From: Diphasiastrum complanatum
Taxonomy: Eukaryota; Streptophyta; Lycopodiopsida; Lycopodiales; Lycopodiaceae
NCBI GenBank assembly: GCA_029204225.1
Contig: CM055115.1
Location: 8,799,466-8,863,465 of the forward strand
DNA: 64,000 nt
Direction: 5' to 3'
Below are positions 32,938 to 42,990 of this stretch, piece after piece; the stretch's first letter is position 1, and every line of letters starts with the position of its first letter. The notes beneath the pieces were generated by a model. That model had not been told where the DNA came from and made no database searches. It saw only the letters and a list, made by a program, of their open reading frames with translations. The position numbers and the translations under genes are program-made.

Positions 32938-33152
32938 TGTGTTACTGTACTGTGGGTCCTATCAGTGGACGGGACATGCCTCCCGCCAACGACAACCTGG
33001 GTCTTGCATGGGTTGCCTGAGTGAACAACTATATGTACAGTGTAATTTCATTTTGAGAAATACAGTTGCTATGTGAGCTTGCTGTGGAGAGTGTTTTCTG
33101 TCTGTGTTACTGTGTAGCATGATCTGTGTTCCTGTTCAATGCAAATTCTAAG
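32938..33152 (+). repeat. gypsy-type 5' LTR (part or all)
   Basis: Starts near TGTTACTGTACTGTGGG, ends 'gcaaattctaagt', and is followed by a tRNA-Met primer-binding site. The inverted partner is at 31726-31935. The exact LTR start is uncertain. Confidence 0.65.
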
Positions 33153-33153
33153 T

Positions 33154-33166
33154 TGGTATCAGAGCC
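33154..33166 (+). other. primer-binding site
   Basis: TGGTATCAGAGCC directly after the LTR end, plus strand. Confidence 0.8.
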
Positions 33167-33987
33167 GTACAGGGAGTGTACACAGTACAACATCGTCGTT
33201 GAAGAGAGCTTCGGGAGAACTGTCTTCTGAGAGTTCGAGGTTTACGGCGGGTTGAAGACGGAAATAGAAGCACTGGTGCACGGTTTCTAGTTTCTAGAGG
33301 CTTGCTAAGCTTAGCAGAGGGACTATTAGCCTGTGCATAGCATCAAACAGGGAAAAATTTGGTGAAAATTTGACAATTTTGAAGCCAGCTGAAAATTGAA
33401 ACCGGGTTTGGGGTTACGATTTTTATACATAACTGGTGATTTCTTCATTGTTTGTGCACCATTTTGGATGTCGTAAGGACAGGAAGAAAGCTAATCACAT
33501 TGTCAACCAGCCATGGAGAGATTCTGATGTTTATGTCAGAGATTTGTCTCCAGACAATTAACCTAGCATATTTGCGGTAAAAGGTGAAAAAAAAGCCACT
33601 TTTTCAAGTTGAGCTAGAATCACCGTTTCTCCACGGAATTTCTTGAGTGAACACTCTACAGACTTGGAATCAGTAGGGCGACCCTGCTCCAGGCCTCAAA
33701 TCGTTCTCAAATTGATCTAGAGGCGAGTTAGATCAAACAAAAATGAGTGTGGGGAGGCGTGGCCGTAGACAGGGAGGTCGCGGACTGTTCGCGCATGGAA
33801 CCAGGGTGAGAGCATGGCGTTTCTAAGTGGATAGTGTCTACAAGACTCTCCATTGGTGCAGCAGATCCGTTGGATAGAGGAGTTACAAGATCGACGGCTC
33901 AGATTGTGCTACCTAGAAGGGATATCCATAGTTGGATCAGATTCAGCCATTGGATGGAGTCTGAAGGGTTGTTGAAGAGGGCCCTGA
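33167..33987 (+). pseudogene. gypsy leader and truncated Gag start
   Basis: About 570 nt of leader, then an ATG at 33743 giving the arginine/glycine-rich MSVGRRGRRQGGRG, a style typical of plant gypsy Gag starts, with a stop after 27 codons. Beyond it another frame reads 'VQQIRWIEELQDRRLRLCYL', like a degraded Gag. It ends abruptly at the GA microsatellite, where the palindrome arm begins. Confidence 0.55.
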
Positions 33988-34008
33988 AGAAGAGAGAGAG
34001 AGAGAGAG
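33988..34008. repeat. (GA)n microsatellite at palindrome outer edge
   Basis: About ten GA units, followed by 'gcgcgagcgagcgagagtgag'-like sequence. It pairs with the CT tract at 51136-51179; homology between the arms stops here. Confidence 0.85.
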
Positions 34009-34316
34009 CGCGAGCGAGCGAGAGTGAGAGCGCGAACGATTTGCCAAGAACAGCCTTACTTGAATGCAGACGTGTTGAATGTAAGAGACAGAGGGCAGAA
34101 CTCAATAAATTCCTTCGAACCTCTGAGTCAGTGATAATCCGTAGGTGGGTTCGTCGAAAATCTCAAGGCGAATTTTACTTCATAATTTTTTTTCTTGACA
34201 ACGTTCTCAAGCTATTTCAGAAGGTACAGCGGTAGGCAGGTAGCCTTACCTTGATTTCTGCAAAATACACAGACGGCAAAGGTTGCTTCCTTAACTCTGC
34301 CTAAAGAAACAACGCC

Positions 34317-35261
34317 ATGGTTTTTGTGAATTCGCTGCGATCTCACGGTCATGGTGCTGCCAATATGTCATTTCACGACAATTTGTTGTCATGTCTGCAA
34401 AAATTGGAAGAGTCAATTGGAGATAAGTTTTTCACAATAGACTGGATGCAGTATGCTGTGGATATCCTCAGATCTTCTCTTGCAGCCGTTTTGGATCTAG
34501 CGGAGAAGGTTGTTTTTGCATTAAAATGCTTTAGTACTCTGATGGATGAGACAGTGCGACTTATGAATGTTTATAAAGCTTTGATGACGGGTATTTCGAG
34601 ATTGCGAATTTATGGGCTGGTAGTCCATATAGCTGTTGAAGCTCTTCAAGCAGGTGGGGATGATTATGGTACCATAGTTCAGGCTCTAAATCATTGCCGA
34701 CGAGAGATGTCCAGAATACATCAAGCAAACAAGCAACTTGTTGATATGAAACTTGAGGCAGAGGAGGAGCTTTGGTATTTTGGTAGCAGATATGCAAAGC
34801 AATTTGATCCTTGCGCAGTAATTTACCCCATGAAGAGCATAATTTCTTTCGTTTCAATGATTCTTCTGTTTGGACTCCTTCACATGGATAGTTCTTACTC
34901 CGCTAAACTGATTGCGATTTGTTCGACGGGCGAATGGGCTAAATCTACGTCTAATTCACATCAAACGCTTATCGAACGAATTGGCTTGCGGTTCAGTGAG
35001 GAAACGAAAGAGAAAATCCTTCTAAGAGAATTTGGAAACATGCAAGCTCATGTGGATAATTTTTCCATTGAATTTCAGTCATTTGGAGAACAGGTTCCGC
35101 GCTCGTTCGAATTGCGAATGTCAGATGTTACGGAGCTTCGGCATAGCTTAAACAGTCTGAACTGTGGTTTGGAAAGTTTGGAGTGCACCGTACGTGATCT
35201 TTTTGATGACATAGTCGCGGGTAGGACAAAACTCATTTCTGCAGTAACGAAATTTTGTTGA
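34317..35261 (+). CDS. BPS1/ROH1-like protein, only open copy
   Basis: 314 codons, single exon. The layout fits the plant BYPASS1/ROH1 family (PF05633 type): an N-terminal helix 'FHDNLLSCLQKLEESI', a 'TIDWMQYAVDIL' block matching the family's Trp-Met segment, a middle helical bundle ('ETVRLMNVYKALMTGISRL'), one hydrophobic stretch at about residues 165-190 (AVIYPMKSIISFVSMILLFG) and a C-terminal helix, 273-310, of 'LRHSLNSLNCGLESLE' and 'VRDLFDDIVAGRTKLI' type. Family members in Arabidopsis are about 310-350 residues and act in a root-derived mobile-signal pathway or at exocyst partners. The role here is unknown, and the assignment is from memory of family layout. The native TATA region of copies 1 and 3 is missing upstream; same-strand LTR sequence lies about 1.2 kb upstream. 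Confidence 0.65.
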   Translation: MVFVNSLRSHGHGAANMSFHDNLLSCLQKLEESIGDKFFTIDWMQYAVDILRSSLAAVLDLAEKVVFALKCFSTLMDETVRLMNVYKALMTGISRLRIYGLVVHIAVEALQAGGDDYGTIVQALNHCRREMSRIHQANKQLVDMKLEAEEELWYFGSRYAKQFDPCAVIYPMKSIISFVSMILLFGLLHMDSSYSAKLIAICSTGEWAKSTSNSHQTLIERIGLRFSEETKEKILLREFGNMQAHVDNFSIEFQSFGEQVPRSFELRMSDVTELRHSLNSLNCGLESLECTVRDLFDDIVAGRTKLISAVTKFC

Positions 35262-35930
35262 GTGATTCTTCGCTAGTTGCACATCTAGAATGACTATCGC
35301 AAGATTCTTTACTAGCTGGATATTGAGGAGTAACATGGCATCAAATTAACTGACAAAAATAGAAATCTTTTATTTTTGTTTATATTCTTGAAAGGCAAGA
35401 TAATTGAGGTCTACAATTTATTTGGTAGAGAAAATTGTAATTGTGATTGCTCTGTCTCAATTGCTCGTGGCCTTTACTATGGCTCCTTTGTAGTATTACC
35501 ATTGCGTCAGCATTTTGCTTAGAATATATCTGAACGGGCACAAAGTTTTACAAGCCAAAAAGAGAACTTAATTCGTTAAGTGTCTTTCAATCAAAAAGAG
35601 CATGAACAATATAATTTATTAATTACAAAAAAAAAATTAATTTCATCACTACGTGCTATAGGCATATGATCATCAATTGCAATTGTTTAAGGCAGAAGTT
35701 CAATAAACTCAAATTTGTGATTGATCCCTTGGGATACAATTCATGAAAGGACAAACTGTTGGAATTGATATCTTAAGTGTCCTACGATGGCAGAAATCTA
35801 TTAATACAGTACTTTTCAATTTTTACAATGTACACACATCCTTGTCATAAGTACACTATGTCATATATGTGCTGCACAATGTCACAAATGTCGGGACTTG
35901 GTCCCGTCGATGGCAACCTTGCCATGTTTT
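35262..35930 (+). other. downstream flank of the BPS1/ROH1-like gene
   Basis: Non-coding. Shared with copies 1 and 3 and, up to about 35665, with the truncated copies at 38707-39107 and 46022-46428. Conservation of this flank shows that the unit was duplicated as DNA, not as a processed transcript. Confidence 0.7.
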
Positions 35931-36530
35931 GACTCCACAATAGAAGTATTTAAGCTTAGATTTATCTTTCTTCTTGCCAATAAAAGTAGAAGCTTTCTTC
36001 TTGCCAATAAAAGTAGAAGAATCACCTTGAGATTGTCCTTTAGATCACTTGACTTTGTTGTTGCCCTTGAACTTGCCCTTTGAGAACATAGCCTCCTCCT
36101 TTCCAGGTTGAGATGTGGAAGTGGATCCTCCTCTTGATAGAAGCCTAAACTCCTTATTCACCAAGATTTCTTGCATGTCCACAATACTTGGCAATGTCTT
36201 TTGAATAACAAAACTTTGAGCAAGATTAGCATGATCATCCAACAAGCCATTGAAAACTACTTGAACAAGTGCTATCTCCTTAAGTCCTTAATACATGCTA
36301 ACTCATCATTGAATGCTTTAACCCTCAAAACAAAAGCATAAGCACTTTCATCCTTATTTTAAAAACTTGAAAAGATTTGACTCCTAAGGGTTAGAACACT
36401 TGATGTAAACTTGGACTCATAAACCTTCTTTAGAGATTCCCAAGCCTTACTAGATGTAGTGCACTTACCAACTTCCTTGAGAAGTTCAATTTGTCACATT
36501 CATCTTGATCACATGAACAGCTTTTTTGGT
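35931..36530 (-). pseudogene. copia Gag fragment in left arm
   Basis: Minus strand reads 'KKALHVIKMNVTN', later 'LDDHANLAQSFVIQKTLPSI' and 'GKEEAMFSKGKFKGNNK', ending at the start of a zinc knuckle. It is related to, but not the same subfamily as, Gag of the intact copia (LLDDHANLVQSYAIQKCLPS). Frameshifts and stops. Mirror copy at 48641-49217. Confidence 0.8.
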
Positions 36531-36960
36531 CTTCAAATTGAGAATAGTGTTATGCTCAAAGAAAGTCGATCAAGACATTCACCAGACTTTCAGAATGAGG
36601 ACTATACAGCACCAATATTCCATGGCTTCAAATTGAGTGGCTATTTTAAGAACCCGATATGCGAACCATTTCAGTTTGATTTGGGAGCTTTAGTGAATGA
36701 TTTTATTTTTGACAACAATCTAATGGAGTATGAGGTATTCAACATGGATACTACTAGCAATGAAGAGATTTCATTATTGCATAGAAATCCAACTCATATC
36801 ATTACTCGGATTCTTGTTCAATGCCTCATGGATCCATTTCACAAGAGCTTAAAGTGGCTTCTATTGGAGACTCTTATTCCTATGGATTCTCTTCAACTCA
36901 ATGGCCAATATCTAATTCACGTGCATATTCAGAATGTATTAACAAGAATAATGATTGGGA
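36531..36960 (+). other. unknown ORF stretch, left arm
   Basis: The middle of a 211-codon open frame (36459-37094) whose ends are antisense Gag and antisense LTR. The central 130 codons read like protein (SRHSPDFQNEDYTAPIFHGF, CEPFQFDLGALVNDFIFDN, LVQCLMDPFHKSLKWLL) but match no family I know. The mirror ORF at 48710-48075 is open for the same 211 codons with four residue changes. A shortened, frame-broken version sits at 39110-39400 and 45740-46020. Could be a captured host exon or chance. Confidence 0.35.
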
Positions 36961-36963
36961 ATA

Positions 36964-37372
36964 TGTTACAACTCCCTAGGATCATTGACTGCCTTAAAGG
37001 TTCTACAGACCCCATACAAGTGACGATGCACCGTAACTGCCCATCCGTAGGGTCACAACCGACCCACCCCCATGCACTGGAGCAATCGACATAATCATGC
37101 CCGGTCAAGCCTCCTACGATAACTGGCATCCCATACCCACTCTACTCTCCCTAGCACACATCTCCTAGCCTAAAGATGCATCCCGGCTCATGCACGTGCT
37201 CTCCATCCACGAACTCCTGGGTAGATTGAGTGAATGGAAAGAGAGAAACCCCACCACTATATAGGCATAGCACAGTGGGTCCCTTCAAGCACGGTCTTGT
37301 CGGCGACACGTGACCACCTAGGATGCGTGGCACCCAAACATGTTGAAAACTCCAGTCTTGCATCATGCTCCT
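36964..37372 (-). repeat. chromovirus LTR, left arm outer copy
   Basis: Minus-strand LTR ending TGTAACA (36964 side), lacking about the first 45 bp of the LTR start. It contains the 'cctatatagtggtggggttt' TATA block and an extra segment 'ctctttccattcactcaatcta' absent from the inner copies. Confidence 0.75.
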
Positions 37373-37384
37373 TTAGTGAATTCA

Positions 37385-38140
37385 TTAAATTGAGTTTATC
37401 ACTCATAATTGGTCACAATGTTTTCTCTAAGTCTAAATTACTTTGTGGTGATAGATAAGTTAAAATTGACAGGAGGAACCGCAATGAAATTGCGGACAGG
37501 TTTATTGTATTGTCATTCTTTTTACTTTTGGAGTTGGGAACTCCCAGATTGAAAGTTAAAATTTGAATTTTTTTCTTTGTTGTTGAATTTCAATTTGGTA
37601 AAAATTTGAAAGTTACTTGTCTAATAGTTTTCTAATTGATGTTGAAGGCTAGAATTCTATCAGTCAAAGAAATGTTTGTGCAAGATACTCGTTAAATTTG
37701 ATTAAAATCATCCAACAATATGAAATGATCAGATTGAATGAGTGGGAATGGTATTCTTTATCTAGACAGTAAATCTGACAGGATATGGTCCAAGAATTAT
37801 TGAAATTCTATTGGTGGGATTTCCATTCATGTAATTTTATATTCTGTGTTTGGATAGGTTTTATCAATATTAACGGAGTAATGCCAAACCAGTCAATAAA
37901 AAGGAAAAACAGTCCAATTTGATTGGAAAATTTGTCGTAATAGAAATTACATAACTGATTTCATTTCCAGTAAAATCCTATTGTGAATTATATTCAAAAG
38001 ATCAGACTAGTACGGTTTCACATACTAGTAAATGATTTTTGATATAACAAAAATTGTTTTGGACTTTTTCCTATTGTAACTGATTTTTAAACATTTACTA
38101 CTGTCATTACGTCTTTTTGGTACCTTAGCTGAAATAGATT
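37385..38140 (+). repeat. dispersed repeat R3, copy 1
   Basis: AT-rich sequence also at 41800-42480 (minus), 46990-47760 (minus) and 62640-63300 (plus). Landmarks are 'gagttgggaactcccag' and 'ccaaaccagtcaataaaaagg'. This copy carries a small perfect hairpin, ccgcaat-gaa-attgcgg, at about 37478-37494. Confidence 0.75.
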
Positions 38141-38608
38141 TCCAGAGAACTGAAAATTCTAAGGAAGGAAGAAGAGTGGACATCAGATGGTAGTAAGTAG
38201 TATCAAAAAATGTATTTTGCAGTTAGCATTTTGGTAATCCCTATAAATAATTGCTTAATACTGGTTATTGATGTCCTGGTTTGAATTCATTCAGTTGAAC
38301 TCGTAACTGATATCTTTGTGACCATTGAGTTATCCGCAGTTTTGGATGTCAATTGTGAGGTTAATAAATGAAAGACTTCACATGATATCGCTTTAGAATA
38401 TTTGAGAGAAAAGGATCCGGCCTTTGAAAATTGCAGCCAAATTTCAAAATAGATCATTACTTAAGGTTTCTTGTAACGTCCAATGATAAGATGTTGAATG
38501 TCCAAAAATACTCATAGAAAAGTTGAATAGAGCTACTAGTTGATTTCTATTATCCATTACTATGGATGGTATACACAAAATAGGAAGATAAATATAGTGA
38601 ATACTTTG
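38141..38608. other. no recognisable gene
   Basis: AT-rich, mirrored at 46528-46990. Nothing else seen. Confidence 0.4.
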
Positions 38609-39107
38609 AAGGTTTGGAAAGTTTGGTGTGCATCGTACGTGATCTTTTTGATGACATAGTTGTGGGTAGGACAAAACTCATTTCTGCAGTAAGCAAATTT
38701 TGTTGAGTGATTCTTCACTAGTTGCACCTCTAGAATGACTATCGCAAGATTCTTTACTAGCTGGATATTGAGGAGTAACATGGCATCAAATTAACTGAAA
38801 AAATAGAACATCTTTTATCGTTGTTTATATTCTTGAAAGGCAAGATAATTGATGTCTACAATTTACTTGGTAGAGGAAATAGTAATTGTGATTACTCTAT
38901 CTCAATTGCTCGTGGCCTTTACTATGGCTCCCTCGTAGTATTACCATTGCGTCAGTATTTTGCTTAGAATATATCTGAACAGGCACAAAGTTTTACAAGC
39001 CAAAAAGATAAGTTAATTCGTTAAGTGTCTTTCAATCAAAAAGAGCATGAACAATATAATTTATTAATTACAAAAAAGAATTTAATTTCATCACTACGAG
39101 CTAAAGG
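38609..39107 (+). pseudogene. truncated BPS1/ROH1-like 3' end, left arm
   Basis: Starts inside the C-terminal helix (GLESLECIVRDLFDDIV), runs to the normal stop TGA at 38704-38706, then about 400 bp of the usual downstream flank. About 90% of the gene is missing. Mirrored at 46022-46527. Confidence 0.8.
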
Positions 39108-39409
39108 CATCGATATGCGAACCATTTCAGTTTGATTTGGGAGCTTCAGTGAATGATTTTATTTTTGACAACAATCTAATGGAAATGAGGTATTCAACAT
39201 GGATACTACTAGCAATGAAGAGATTTCATTATGCCATAGAAATCCAACTCATACCAATCTTGTTCAATGCCTCATGGATCCATTTCACAAGAGCTTAAAG
39301 TGGCTTCTACTCGCAACTCTTATTCCTATGGATTCTCTTCAACTCAATGGCCAATGTCTAATTCACGTGCATATTCATAATGTATTAACAAGAATAATGA
39401 TTGGGAATA
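39108..39409 (+). other. shortened copy of the unknown ORF stretch
   Basis: Matches 36656-36960 with deletions (for example 'gaatgagg' for 'gagtatgagg') that break the frame. The junction to the BPS1-like flank falls at 'aggcatcgatatgcg', where about 990 bp present in the outer unit, including the copia Gag piece, is absent. Confidence 0.5.
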
Positions 39410-39831
39410 TGTTACAACTCCCTAGGATCATCGACTGCCTTAAAGGTTCCACACACCCCATACCAGTGACGATGCACCGTAACTGCCCATCTATAGGGTC
39501 ACAACCGACCCAACCCCATGCATTGGAGCAATCGACATAATCATGTCCAGTCAAGCCTCCTACGATAATTGGCATCCCATACCACCAGTCATCGCACTCG
39601 GCTCTCCCTGGCACACATCTCCTAGCCTAAAGATACATCCTGGCTCATGCACGAGAAACCCCACCACTATATAGGCATAGCACAGTGGGTCCCTTCAAGC
39701 ACAGTTTTGCTGGCGACATGTGACCACCTAGGATGGTGATGCGTGGCACCGAAACATGTTGAAAACTCCAGTCTTGCATCGTGCTCCTTGCGAGGCCGTC
39801 ACTGAGGGGCGTACCGTTATGGTATATAACA
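39410..39831 (-). repeat. chromovirus 3' LTR, left arm inner copy
   Basis: 422 bp, TGTTATA...TGTAACA on the minus strand, preceded by the chromovirus pol end and a purine tract (tgggtggagggga), so this is a 3' LTR in place. Confidence 0.85.
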
Positions 39832-40524
39832 TTCCCCTCCACCCATAAAAGCTTCCTTCTTTGGAAAAAAACTAGGGAATCTAAATCTCAAATCATCCTC
39901 CTTCTCCCAGGTGTCCTCATCATTTAACTTATCTTTCCAACAAATCAGATGTTCAAAAATCAAACGATTTCTCAGTTGATGTCGTCAAGTATCCACGATC
40001 CTTTCCGATTCATGGGGTACAAAAGCAGTCAAATCCTCCAATAGAATTAGATCATCTGTGGTATCTAGTCACCTTTCTCACCAAGTTGTTCCTTTAAATG
40101 ACTAACATGGAATATAGGATGAACCTTAGTTCCAACAAGGAGTTCTAGTCTATAAGCAGCCCTACCAATCTTGTTAAGAACTTTGAAAAGACCGCTAAAA
40201 TGTGAAGATAACTTCGGACATTTCCCCGTTCGAAGTGTCTTAGAGTCCTTGGGGATTCTAAGGTACACCCAATCACCGATCTCAAACTCTCGAGGAACGC
40301 GACTTCGGTTGGCATAGAACTGGCTCTATCTTGAGCCGATCTAATGCTTTCCCTAGCCACCTGCAACATTTCCTACATATCATGCAAGAAATCTGCTGCA
40401 GCTTAAACCTTGAGACCTTTGAGTCCAATGGAGATAGGAGAACGAGGCTAAAAGCCGTACAAGAGCATAAAAGAACTAAAACCAGTGGCAGAATACTTCA
40501 TACTATTGTATGCGAACTCAACCA
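39832..40524 (-). pseudogene. chromovirus pol C-terminus (GPY/F region and chromodomain), left arm
   Basis: Minus strand in shifting frames: 'GFSSFMLLYGF', 'LQVARESIRSAQDRA', 'SHFSGLFKVLNKIGRAAYRL' with 'VHPIFHVSHLKEQLG' (the GPY/F-like integrase tail), then a chromodomain remnant 'LICWKDKLNDEDTWEKEDDL' ahead of the LTR. In live chromoviruses the chromodomain directs integration to chromatin. Truncated at 40524, where the palindrome arm ends and copia sequence begins. Confidence 0.8.
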
Positions 40525-40672
40525 TGCTAACACATGAATCTTTGCCGAAGAGCTTCTGGGCTGAAGCTATCTCCACTACAGCTTACGTCCAAAACATATG
40601 TTTGACTAAGGCCCTCATAGGCAAAACACCACATGAGGTCTGGACAGGTTATAAGGCTTCAATGAAGTGTGA
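40525..40672 (+). pseudogene. copia A integrase fragment 3
   Basis: Plus strand reads 'LTHESLPKSFWAEAISTTAY' and 'GKTPHEVWTGYKASMK', the same peptide as in the 9.7-kb fragment and opposite in strand to it. Only about 50 codons long, sandwiched between chromovirus sequence and a short unassigned stretch. Confidence 0.85.
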
Positions 40673-40735
40673 CTCTTTTATAAGCGATCCAAATCATATG
40701 TGTCAAATGATTCTCACGACTATGAATATATTCTT

Positions 40736-41216
40736 TCATAGAAAGCTTGAAAGTAGTGTCATTACTGCATTTTGATCATCTATGACATATCCGACAGTGC
40801 CCATTTGCTTCAGCAGGTTCTTGGACTGGTTGATGTGACTCTGTAGGGAATCTCCGTTGGTCATCTTGAGCGAGAAAATCTTCTTCCTGAGATGTAGCTT
40901 GGATGCTATGTCGCACGCATTATACAGAGTGCTCAAGATGTCCCAGACTTCCTTGGAAGTCTGAGCTTTAGACACATGGCCGATTTGAGTGTCTGATATA
41001 TTGAGGATGATCAGCGCAAAGACTTTGCCATCTTTCAGCTTCCATCAGGAAATTGTAGCATCGTCAGCTTCGCGTCTTATCTCCGCACCTATAACAACGT
41101 CATACATTTCGTTAGCCATTAGCATAGTTCTCATCTTAAATTTATATGGATGGGAATTGGCTCCATCATGCTTGTCCATTATAGGACTGGCTTTCCCTTG
41201 GGAATCCATGTGGATA
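40736..41216 (-). pseudogene. copia A Gag, best-preserved copy
   Basis: Minus strand from ATG at about 41208: 'DSQGKASPIMDKHDGANSH', 'KFKMRTMLMANEMYDVVIG', one stop at about 41045 (TISxWKLK), then 'DGKVFALIILNISDTQIGHV', 'KEVWDILSTLYNACD', 'KLHLRKKIFSLKMTNGDSLQ', ending near 'NAVMTLLSSF'. This is the N-terminal two thirds of a copia Gag (UBN2-type helical domain). It shows the normal join KLK-DGKVFAL that is split by rearrangement at 31.7/32.9 kb. Confidence 0.8.
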
Positions 41217-41219
41217 TTA

Positions 41220-41459
41220 GTCTAAGTGATAGTAGTAATTATCAGTGACTTGAGAATGAAAATAGACTAACTCACTAACTTCACTTCATTCCATTTCAAA
41301 GAAATATGCGAGAAAAAATGCTCTTTATATAGCTTCGTGTTCTAAATATGAAATAACCCTCTTAAGTTCCATAACCGCTTTTGACAAGGATCGGAATAAC
41401 ATATGGACTCTAGGTCAAAATAAAGTTTGACCATGGATCGATTTGATCTTCGACCTGGT
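41220..41459 (-). promoter_or_regulatory. copia A promoter/LTR-like region
   Basis: Minus strand holds 'gctatataaagagcatttttt' at about 41318-41338 and the leader to the Gag start. Same as 32476-32737 and 63661-63910. Confidence 0.55.
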
Positions 41460-41799
41460 ATCAGAATGCACTTATTCTATTTCAAGCCCAATCTTTTTAA
41501 AACAACAAATAAACTATCACAAGAAATAACTATTTTGCATTATGTAGATCTAAATAAGAGACAACTAGATCATGCCATGTTATCACATGTCTTCATCCTC
41601 AGATTGAGCAGGTCCTCCAAATGTACATGAATTGTTGTAATGTGCTCCTTCCAAAAATCTATTGAACTTTTCATATGAAAATTTGGGGCTACACAACATC
41701 GTTGTTGTAATCTATACAAAAATTTGCTATCGGTGTTGGAAAAAAAATGACCGGCATCGATCATTAATTGTTTTTTTAAAGATCATTGATGAACAACCA

Positions 41800-42480
41800 C
41801 TTCATCCCTCCTTTTAAGGAAATTATCAATTTCAATAAAAGTTAACTGTATGTGAAACTATAAGAGTCTGATCTTTTGAATATAATTCACCATAGGATTT
41901 TACTAGAGATTAAATCAGCTATGTAATTTCTATTACTACAAATTTTCCAATAAAATTGGACTGTTTTTCCTTTTTATTGACTGGTTTGGCATTACTCCGT
42001 TAATATTGATAAATCCTATCCAAACACATAATATAAAATTACATGACTGGAAATCCCACCAATAGGATTTCAGTAATTCTTGAACCATATCCTGTCAGAA
42101 TTACTGGCTAGATAAAGAATACTATTCCCACTCATTCAATCTGGTCATTTCATATTGTTTGACGATTTTAATCAAATTTAACGAGTATCTTGCATAAACA
42201 TTCCTTTGACTGATTTCTAGTGAGCAACATCGATTAGAAAACTATCAGACAAGTAACTGATTTCAAATTTTTACCAATTTTAAATTCAACAAAAAAGAAA
42301 AAAATTCAAATTTTAACTTTCAATCTGGGAGTTCCCAACTCCAAAAGGCAAAAGAATGACAATACAGTAAAACCTGTCGGCAATTTCATTGTGGTTCCTC
42401 TTGTCAATTTTAACTTATCTATCACCACAAAATAATTTAGACTTAGTGATAAACTCAGTTTATCAATTCACTAATCTAAA
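41800..42480 (-). repeat. dispersed repeat R3, copy 2
   Basis: Minus-strand copy of R3, with the hairpin of copy 1 degraded (aaccacaatgaaattgccg). Confidence 0.75.
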
Positions 42481-42587
42481 CTGATTCCATAGATGATAAA
42501 AAAATGACCGAAATTTTTATTTCTTCGGAAAACTCAAATTTTTTCGGAAAAATTCGAAACACTGTCCGATTTCTAATGTTACTAACC

Positions 42588-42990
42588 CAATGTCAAACTG
42601 GCATGAAAGCACACTACATCAGTTACAAACGTCATTACGGAATGTTTTTACGTAAACTTCAGTTTTACGAAATTTGTCATCCATTAACACTGATTTGTGA
42701 CCCAACTGTCAGAGCACATGCGTATGACCACTCAAATCAATTGTAAATCTCTCATGCATGTCATAATCACTCTGAGAATCAACATGAAACTAATCCATGC
42801 AAGCACAATACTACAAATTAGGGAAATGACTCGCATGCAATCAGAACAATTTCAAATTTTGCCAATTTTACTCACAAAACTACAAAACTTCAGATGATCA
42901 TAACTTTGGCTATAGGACACCAAATTGGGTGCTGTAAAGCTTATTACAGAGGGAGAATAAGTGGATAAGATGCTTGCCACATTAGCCTGC
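42588..42990 (-). repeat. dispersed repeat R4, copy 2
   Basis: Longest match to the 23.5-kb copy, extending through 'ggctataggacaccaaattgg' to 'ataagatgcttgc'. Confidence 0.75.

Larger units (their letters stand above)
33988..40524 (+). repeat. large inverted repeat IR1, left arm
   Basis: Reverse complement, in the same order and with small indels, of 44621-51175 (paired positions sum to about 85140-85165). It holds the intact BPS1/ROH1-like gene, a copia Gag piece, an unknown ORF, two chromovirus LTRs, repeat R3, a truncated gene copy and a chromovirus pol tail. Spot checks of coding stretches give 2-9 residue changes per 110-314, i.e. roughly 97-99% identity. Confidence 0.9.
41121..42896 (-). 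repeat. inverted repeat IR2, left arm
   Basis: Reverse complement of 62225-64000 (paired positions sum to about 105121). It contains copia A Gag start and promoter, R5, R3 and R4 in the same order. The partner runs to the window end, so the true arm is longer. It lies wholly inside the spacer of IR1. Confidence 0.85.

Noticed and set aside
33834-34235. 133-codon plus-strand ORF rich in Arg, Glu and Ser
   Set aside because: It is a translation of the GA microsatellite and adjoining leader; the mirror ORFs in copies 1 and 3 are equally low-complexity.
34561-34857. 98-codon minus-strand ORF conserved in all three BPS1-like copies
   Set aside because: Antisense shadow of the gene; its conservation follows from that of the sense strand.
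37385-38140. R3 as an LTR
   Set aside because: No TG...CA ends flanked by PBS or PPT, no target duplication, and all four copies lie within the duplicated blocks.
41450-41472. Plus-strand 'ctggtatcagaatgc' as a primer-binding site
   Set aside because: Only the first ten bases agree with the tRNA-Met site; upstream sequence does not end like an LTR, and Gag here is on the other strand.
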